Positions 58,310-64,000 of a stretch of DNA of 64,000 bases are shown in pieces. Within the stretch, counting starts at the first letter, position 1. Each line of letters starts with the position of its first letter. This DNA is from Symbiodinium natans (Eukaryota; Sar; Dinophyceae; Suessiales; Symbiodiniaceae), in NCBI GenBank assembly GCA_905221605.1, contig CAJNDS010002741.1, positions 1-64,000 on the forward strand. Reading direction: 5' to 3'. A program made the position numbers and the translations under genes. Below the pieces are notes generated by a model, which saw only the letters and a list, made by a program, of their open reading frames with translations, had not been told where the DNA came from and did not search any database.

Positions 58310-59440
58310 CAGGTTTCCTGAGGGCCATGCGGAGCACGCCCGGCACCAGAGCGAGCGAGAGAGAGAGAGAGAGAGACAGGGGAGGGAGGTTACGGTTACA
58401 GTTGAGGAGGTGAAGTAGCAGTACCAGTCAATCAACGAGTCCAAGGTAGTGTCACCTGCGCCTCTTTAAAGAGGGCGCGCTTGCGCGGGGGACACCCCGA
58501 CCCTTTAGGCCCTGCGGAAGAAAGGAAGAAAGAAAGAGAGCGAGCGATCAGAGCCGCTTTTCTTAGGCGCTTAGAGCTGAACTCCGCAAAAGGGGTGAGG
58601 TCGACTCTAAACCTTGCTTTTCTGGTAACTTTACTACACGCTGGGCCCAGGGAAACCTCAGCTCGAAAATGCGAGACATGCGACCTGCAGCCACTATATT
58701 TAAATACACTGTTTTCATGAAGAAGACTCTATGGGCTGGGCCAAAAGCAAGGGCCCTGACTCTTCATGCTTTTCGAACTTTTGTGAAGCTGGCTAGGAAG
58801 GAGCATGTTTTTGCGTGGCCTGTGCAAGGAGCAGCCTTGAAAGCCCCTCGAGGGCACCATCATTTTGGACACTGGATGATGAAAATGAGAAGACTTCGAT
58901 TGAGAGCCAGTCGTGCACTGGGCATCATTGCATTCCAGCGTATGTGCAACCACTGAAACCTACAACATCTTAGGCGTGTTATTGCTGCTGGATTCAGCCG
59001 CCGTTGAGCTGGGAGCACAAAAAAAGACACCCATATTACACCAGGGCCTTAACTTCCAAACAGGGCTGTTGTACGAACCGCCCTCCCAAAAATGAAGGTT
59101 ACATAACCGCCCTAGTTTTGAGGGCTGCCGGACTCGCAGGGTTTATATAGGTTGTTAGTTGTATTTCCAAACCCTCGGCAGATCAAACAACCGCCCTGCG
59201 AAGGGGAAGCCGAAAGAGCGCGGAATAAGATTCCGCGGTCCAATACCTGCCCCATCGAATAGAAGCCGCGCGTGAAGACGGATTCTGGCACAACAGCTTC
59301 CAAGCCAGCCTGCGACCGTTTTGGGGTCTAGGGTTGTTTGGAATCACTGTAGAGATGCCAGCGATGGGCCGGGCACCAGTGCATCATGTTTGTGGCGCCT
59401 GCTGGGGACACGTTCAAGCACAATTAGAATGGGGCCTCCG

Positions 59441-59443
59441 TCT

Positions 59444-59511
<68 letters not shown>

Positions 59512-59545
59512 TTATTTGTCCCTCTCTCCCCTTCTCTCTCAAGGA
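59441..59545 (+). repeat. (CT)n microsatellite
   Basis: Interrupted tctctctc tract of about 100 bp with a few ttt breaks. Confidence 0.92.
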
Positions 59546-59622
59546 GCACTTCAGGCTTTGAGTGTCGGCAGGCCTGAGCCTTGTGTATTGTTAGACCCCC
59601 ACGCCCAAATAAGGTATAACGC

Positions 59623-59637
59623 GGGGGGGGGGGGGGG
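59623..59637 (+). repeat. Run of 15 G
   Basis: Uninterrupted G run; its length may be affected by sequencing error. Confidence 0.85.
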
Positions 59638-60009
59638 TGCTCTTCCGAGGTGCCCCAAGGATTCCCCAGGATATAAATGTATAGCAGAGGGGGGGTCGTT
59701 TTTGAGAGCCGTTGCGACTCCGAGCCAAGCCCAAAATCTTCGCAGAAATAAAGAAGAACAAGTACACCTGAGTTCTAAGCCTCTAAGCTCGGTTTACGAA
59801 TTCTTAAAGAACACTTCTGATGTTTCCGTGATTGCTCAGACGTGCCATGTTCGCTTGTGTCCCTTTCTGATGGCATGATGAAACATGATAGGCCACAGTA
59901 TCCACAGAGTTCCGGGGGAATGGGTCTCTTTGTGGCACCCACAGAGAACCTAGCGTTTCTCCATGGGCAATTTTTCCCAGAAGGTTCGCGATCGTATTGG
60001 ATGCTGTGG

Positions 60010-60049
60010 GATGTACGCTGAGAGGGGGGGTCGCTATACATTTATCGTC
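60010..60049 (+). repeat. G-tract element, copy with both arms
   Basis: Reads gatgtacgctgag, G7, then tcgctatacattta. The arms are imperfect inverted repeats (AATGTAYRGC-type) around the G run. A second full copy is at 60190-60227. Half copies in the other arm order are at 59675-59700 and 60659-60684. Confidence 0.7.
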
Positions 60050-60189
60050 GGCCAGATTGACTTGGGAGGGGGGTTTTTTGGAGTCTGTAATCAGGTCCCA
60101 GTCTCCTATTGGAGGCCGGGAAAGGCCGTGGGATTCCGGCAAATGCACGGGTCTCGTGTCCTCAAGGGCTGCAAGTCGTGGGGTCCCGG

Positions 60190-60227
60190 TAAATGTACGC
60201 TGAGGGGGGGGGGGGTCGCTATACATT
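60190..60227 (+). repeat. G-tract element, second full copy
   Basis: Reads taaatgtacgctga, G12-13, then tcgctatacattcat. Same structure as 60010-60049 with a longer G run. Confidence 0.7.
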
Positions 60228-60720
60228 CATTTGGGCCTGTGTCCTGTCGGGACCGGCGCCGTGGGTCTTGGGGCTTCAAGCAAACCCCGGCTTTCGGTTC
60301 ACAAAAGTGGGTTTGCTTCTCGGCCATTTTCAGCTCCCATTCTCCTATTACCCACTTCTACCAATCGCCCCAATTCTTTCTGCAAGAAGCAGCTCTCCAC
60401 CCCCTCCCTTGTTGAGCGATAGCACGGTAAAGATATGTAAAGTTCCAAGAAGATTGACTTGGAGAGAGCTGAGTGAAGCGATGAAAGAAGAAGAGGAGAC
60501 CAGTGAGCTAGTCAGGTCAAGTGAAGCTGCAAGATATGCTGCACCCATACACCTCTACCTCCACCCAACATCCCAGCAAATCATGCGGTTATGTCACAGT
60601 CGAAGACTTAGCACGAAGCCACGATCTACATTTCCATTGCCTTGGGAAAACTCGGACATTAATGTATAGCAATGGGGGGGGGCCCTGTTCTTCTAGTTAC
60701 ACGTGGGGATATTGTTAAGA

Positions 60721-60729
60721 TTCTTTCAG
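60721..60729 (+). promoter_or_regulatory. Candidate splice acceptor just upstream of the TPR gene
   Basis: TTCTTTCAG ends 10 bases before the ATG at 60740, a good pyrimidine-rich acceptor. It could be the site of spliced-leader addition and supports this start. Confidence 0.4.
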
Positions 60730-60739
60730 TTGATGAAGT

Positions 60740-62029
60740 ATGCTCATTCTTGTCTGGCTGTCTACCTCTCTCTTGTGTGGCTGTTCTGTTGAAGTCGGTT
60801 TTTATTGGGCTCCCGGCATTCTGTTCCAGGCACTAGCCAGGGTGCAGAACATCATTTTCCGCCTCGCTCACACCATTTGCGGACCCCGACATCCCTGGAC
60901 GCTTCGGCGGCAAGAACTACTGGCAGAGAGCTACTGTGAGCTGCGTCAGTACCAGCAGGCGCTGCAACTCTTGGAGGAGGTGCTGGAGGCCGAGCAGGAG
61001 GAGGAGCTGCAGGCGAAAAAGAAAGTGTTGGGTACCAGGAGCAATGTGGCGGTGTGTTTGAGAGGTGTAGGGCGGCCCGCGGACGCTTTGCAGCTCGAAG
61101 AGAACTTGCTGGAGGCCATGAAGGAAGTTCTGGGCCCGAGGAACGAGATGACGTTAGCTCGCATGGTTCTATTGGCGAGGCATTGGAAAGATCTCAGGCG
61201 GCCCGCGGATGCTTTGCAGCTCCAAGAGGAGGCGCTGAAGGCCATGAAGGAAGTTCTGGGCCCGAGGCACCCTCGCACGCTTACTACCATGAGCGATGTG
61301 GCGCAGAGTTTGGATGCGGTTGGGCGGCCCGCGGACGCTTTGCGGCTCTTCGAGGAAGTGTTGGAGGCCGAGAAGGAAGTTCTGGGCCCGAGGCACCCGG
61401 GCACGCTGGCCACCATGGGCAATATGGCCCTGTGTTTGCGTGGTGGCGGGCAGCCCGCGGTGGCTTTGCAGCTCGAAGAGGAGGTGCTGGAGGCCAAGAA
61501 GAAAGTTCTGGGCTCGAGGCACCCGGACACGATAAGCGCCATGCATAATCTGGCAGCCGGCTTGGCAGAGGGCTTGATTGAGCATCGTGGCCTTTTGCAC
61601 CTCGAAGTGAAGGTGTTGGAGGCGCACCCGGACACGCCGAGGCTGAGCTACGCTATGCACCTCTTCATGGAGGTGGTGGATGCCAGAATGGAAGTTCTGG
61701 GCAACACACACCCTGACACGCTGCTTGCCATGCACAATCTGGCGCACTTTTTGAGGGCGGTTGGGCGGCCCACGGAGGCTTTGAGCCTCTTCGAGATTGT
61801 GCTGAAGATCCGCAAGGAAGTTCTGGGCCCAAGCCACCCACAAACGCTGGACACCGAGGCCGCTCTAACAGTTCATAGACGAATGGCCCCTCTCATCGCA
61901 GACATGTCCTTACGCAATTCGGAGTTTACAATTGTTTTAGGGCGTGATGAAATGGAAAGACTCGCGAAGTCGAAAGGTCTTCATCTGGATTCACCTTCCG
62001 TTTCACCCCAGGGGCCCCTGGCTTTGTAG
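60740..62029 (+). CDS. Kinesin-light-chain-like TPR repeat protein (429 residues)
   Basis: A hydrophobic N-terminus (MLILVWLSTSLLCGCSVEVG) is followed by about seven 42-residue tetratricopeptide repeats of the kinesin light chain type. The consensus is G-RP-ADAL-LEEE-LEA-KEVLG-RHP-TL---M-N-A. The best repeats start near residues 115, 157, 199 and 241; two later ones are degenerate. The repeats form a helical scaffold for protein binding. No NB-ARC, kinase or other catalytic domain is present. Start chosen from the acceptor at 60721-60729. If TTCCAG at 60826-60831 is a cis acceptor, the first 30 codons are not coding. The C-terminus is unrelated to the repeats and ends PQGPLAL. Such TPR proteins are numerous in dinoflagellates; the partner cannot be told. 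Confidence 0.78.
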   Translation: MLILVWLSTSLLCGCSVEVGFYWAPGILFQALARVQNIIFRLAHTICGPRHPWTLRRQELLAESYCELRQYQQALQLLEEVLEAEQEEELQAKKKVLGTRSNVAVCLRGVGRPADALQLEENLLEAMKEVLGPRNEMTLARMVLLARHWKDLRRPADALQLQEEALKAMKEVLGPRHPRTLTTMSDVAQSLDAVGRPADALRLFEEVLEAEKEVLGPRHPGTLATMGNMALCLRGGGQPAVALQLEEEVLEAKKKVLGSRHPDTISAMHNLAAGLAEGLIEHRGLLHLEVKVLEAHPDTPRLSYAMHLFMEVVDARMEVLGNTHPDTLLAMHNLAHFLRAVGRPTEALSLFEIVLKIRKEVLGPSHPQTLDTEAALTVHRRMAPLIADMSLRNSEFTIVLGRDEMERLAKSKGLHLDSPSVSPQGPLAL

Positions 62030-62840
62030 CTCCAGGCGCGAGCCTTGAAGCCTCAACTTGCAAGACTTTTCCTCCGAGGCTTTTTCACAGCCTGAACGCC
62101 ACAGCTTCAAACCTCGAAAATCCCTCGAAGGGCTGACCTTGTGGAAGAGGCCATGGATAGCGCCTTGAGAGCAGCCACTGTGCGCCCGAGCAGGATGATA
62201 CCGTCAGTTGTAACCCTCAACTGCAGGACTCATATTCTTAATAGGGCCCAACAAAGCACCCGAAAGCAGGTTCGTGCCATGTCCAGGGCGCGAAGCTCAG
62301 ATGCTGGAAAGCTCCGTTGCTGTGCAGGGTTTAGGCGGTTTAGGGTGCAGGGTTTAGGTTGTGCACATCCTCCAGTGGTTGTGGTGAGCAACATGGTCGA
62401 TGTCGGCTGAAGTGGTATTAGGGTCCTAAAAGATTGAGGGTTTGGTGCTTAGGGCGCTGTCCAAAGCAGCCAGAACGAGTGCAAGTGCAAGCCGAAGAGC
62501 GTGTGTAGGATTGCTCGCAGAGTGCTTGGGAAATACTAGGAGGCATTTTTGGGGGGTTGCCACCCCGCTGCCTCTCCAGGTCCTGCGGCTGCCGTGACCT
62601 CTGGTGACTCTGGTGAGTGTTCTACATTACACATCTTGCACCTTCAAACGGTCGTGCACTTAACCCGCTCGGGTGCATCGGGAGCCGCAGGGGCGGCATC
62701 AAAAACGTCAAAAACGTCAATAGTGACAAGTATCGTGTTTTTTAGTTGACCCATGGCCATTGCAAGTGCATTTCTCCACATGTCACTTTGTAAAGATAAT
62801 GTCGAAAAGCGTCAAATGCGTCGAAACCACCCCGTGACAA
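62030..62840. other. Intergenic stretch with a telomere-like patch
   Basis: Contains cagggtttaggcggtttagg and further gggtttagg units at 62325-62362. No supported reading frame. Confidence 0.4.
62325..62362 (+). repeat. Degenerate telomere-like patch
   Basis: Three spaced gggtttagg or ggtttaggg copies with short spacers. Confidence 0.6.
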
Positions 62841-62879
62841 GTGCTTAAAGGTGCGTCTAGACAAGCCGCAGCCCCGCGC

Positions 62880-63425
62880 AAGCTACAGTTGCTGACGCTT
62901 TTGATGTTCTTGACGTCAAACAATTGCTCGGTTTGTCACCCAGGCCGGATACATCTCAAGCTCCTGGACCTGCGGAGGTCTTCCAATGTTCTGCACTTGA
63001 AGCGTTGTGCATCTGCGGTGCATGGGGGTTGTCGCTTCTGCCACTTCTGCCACTTCTCATATGTTGAGTTTCAGTCGTCCGTGCAAAGTTTGTGTAGTGC
63101 AGCATTGCAATATTGACACTTTTGATTTTTTGACGTCAACGATATGCCTCAAGCTCCTAGAGCTGCCACGGCCTTCGAGTGTGCTTCCGACATGTTGAGT
63201 TTGAGTCGTCAGTGCAAAGATTGCGTAGTACAGCGTTGCAGCCTTGACACTTTTGACGCTTTCGACATCAATTTCTTGCTCGGTTTGTCTCCCAGGTCCG
63301 ATACATTGCCACGGCCTTCGGGCGATCTGCACTTGAAGTGTCGCGCTTCTGCCATCTCTGACATGTTGAGTTTGAGCCGTCAGTGCAAGCATTGTGCAGC
63401 ACAGCGTTTGTGAAGAAGTGTAACG
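62880..63425 (+). repeat. Degenerate tandem repeat, period ~130-190 bp
   Basis: Segments recur in order: ttgacacttttgacg, gctcggtttgtc-cccagg-c-gatacat, ctgcacttgaagcg, then catgttgagtttgagtcgtc and gtgcaaagattg. The last block occurs near 63060, 63189 and 63360. Copies are diverged and of unequal length. No coding signal. Confidence 0.75.
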
Positions 63426-63589
63426 TTTGTGCGGTGCAGCGTACCCCTTTTGAAGCATGAGACACCTCTAAAGAAAACACAGGCCGTGATGTAGCCTTGC
63501 GGGCGCGAGAGGTGCTCAAAATCTAGGAGCCAAAGACCCCAAACCCAGAAGCCAAAAGCTTCAAACCCTGAAGTTGCATGAGGCCCCCC

Positions 63590-63590
<1 letters not shown>

Positions 63591-63620
<30 letters not shown>

Positions 63621-63782
63621 AAGAAGAAGAAGAAGAAGAAGAAGAAGAAGAAGAAGAAGAAGAAGAAGAAGAAGAAGAAGAAGAAGAAGAAGAAGAAGAA
63701 GAAGAAGAAGAAGAAGAAGAAGAAGAAGAAGAAGAAGAAGAAGAAGAAGAAGAAGAAGAAGAAGAAGAAGAAGAAGAAGAAG

Positions 63783-63812
<30 letters not shown>
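63591..63812 (+). repeat. Perfect (AAG)74 trinucleotide tract
   Basis: 222 bp of uninterrupted AAG, a pure purine strand. The frames read as poly-R, poly-F, poly-S and poly-L and are not genes. The assembled length may be a lower bound, since such tracts are often collapsed. Confidence 0.97.
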
Positions 63813-63813
<1 letters not shown>

Positions 63814-64000
63814 GGGCGACGGAGGTAGTCCCCGCACCGTATCCAACCTGTTGATGTGCCTGCAACCAATGCGTCGGTCAGTCTTTGGCGCGCGCACCCC
63901 CAGGGACCCCCCCACCGACTACCAGACCCTGGAAGCCAAAAGCCCTTGTGACCGTCTCCTTGGGCATCCCACGTAGGGATGGCCCCTCCCTGAGGCTCGC
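63813..64000. other. Window end, nothing recognised
   Basis: About 190 bp of GC-rich sequence with no supported gene or repeat. Confidence 0.4.

Larger units (their letters stand above)
58310..60718. other. Intergenic stretch with simple repeats and G-tract elements, no supported gene
   Basis: Contains (GA)n at 58354-58376, (CT)n at 59441-59515, a 15-G run at 59623-59637 and four copies of a G-tract element. Frames over the simple repeats are artefacts. Nothing else is recognised. Confidence 0.4.

Noticed and set aside
59321-59878. 185-codon plus frame
   Set aside because: Its middle is the (CT)n tract and the rest has no domain or conserved character.
63574-63915. Frames encoding long runs of R, F, S or L
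   Set aside because: They are translations of the AAG tract.

Overview
The window is nuclear DNA of a dinoflagellate, most likely from the Symbiodiniaceae or a relative. This rests on pieces of the dinoflagellate spliced-leader sequence (TTTTGGCTCAAG) inside several LTRs, TTTAGGG-type telomere-like tracts, a GC-AG intron, and long Ty1/Copia polyproteins with the compact integrase zinc finger seen in dinoflagellate elements. No search was run, so the assignment is an inference.

Layout. (1) 1-10192: three full and one truncated copy of a 2.83-2.94 kb tandem repeat. Each full copy carries about 14 short CCTCA-N7-TGAGG-type hairpin motifs and one minus-strand reading frame that changes less between copies than the overlapping plus frame. 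(2) 10203-26115: minus-strand Copia element D, split by a younger minus-strand Copia element C (15961-25405). C has two 399-bp LTRs, a perfect AACAT target-site duplication, an adjacent primer-binding site and a polypurine tract. Removing C and one AACAT rejoins a 328-codon frame of D. (3) 26669-48142: two nearly identical plus-strand Copia elements, A and B, of a second family with 376-bp LTRs. Both appear to sit inside an older minus-strand, C-like element E. A has target-site copies TTTCG but its 5' LTR is split by a 0.8-kb inversion; B has target-site copies TGTCC. (4) 48143-64000: lower-copy DNA with a long AT-rich compound microsatellite, inverted interstitial telomere-like tracts, probable minus-strand exons (52.7-53.8 kb), a two-exon multi-pass membrane protein gene (56508-58309), a kinesin-light-chain-like TPR gene (60740-62029), degenerate tandem repeats and a perfect (AAG)74 tract.

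Coding status of the elements. A encodes one open polyprotein of 2665 codons. B carries an 88-bp deletion that breaks gag. C has lost about one base in reverse transcriptase. D has intact integrase, RT and RNase H but no recognisable zinc-knuckle gag or protease.

Most unusual observations: (a) a 464-codon, protein-like frame overlapping the polyprotein of C between protease and integrase, with a shorter counterpart in the same relative frame in D; (b) a conserved domain of about 220 residues after RNase H in C and D, resembling a degenerate C5-methyltransferase-like Rossmann domain; (c) an unrelated C-terminal extension of about 680 residues in A and B with a zinc ribbon and coiled coil; (d) spliced-leader 3' halves embedded near the LTR ends of both families; (e) the hairpin-studded array.
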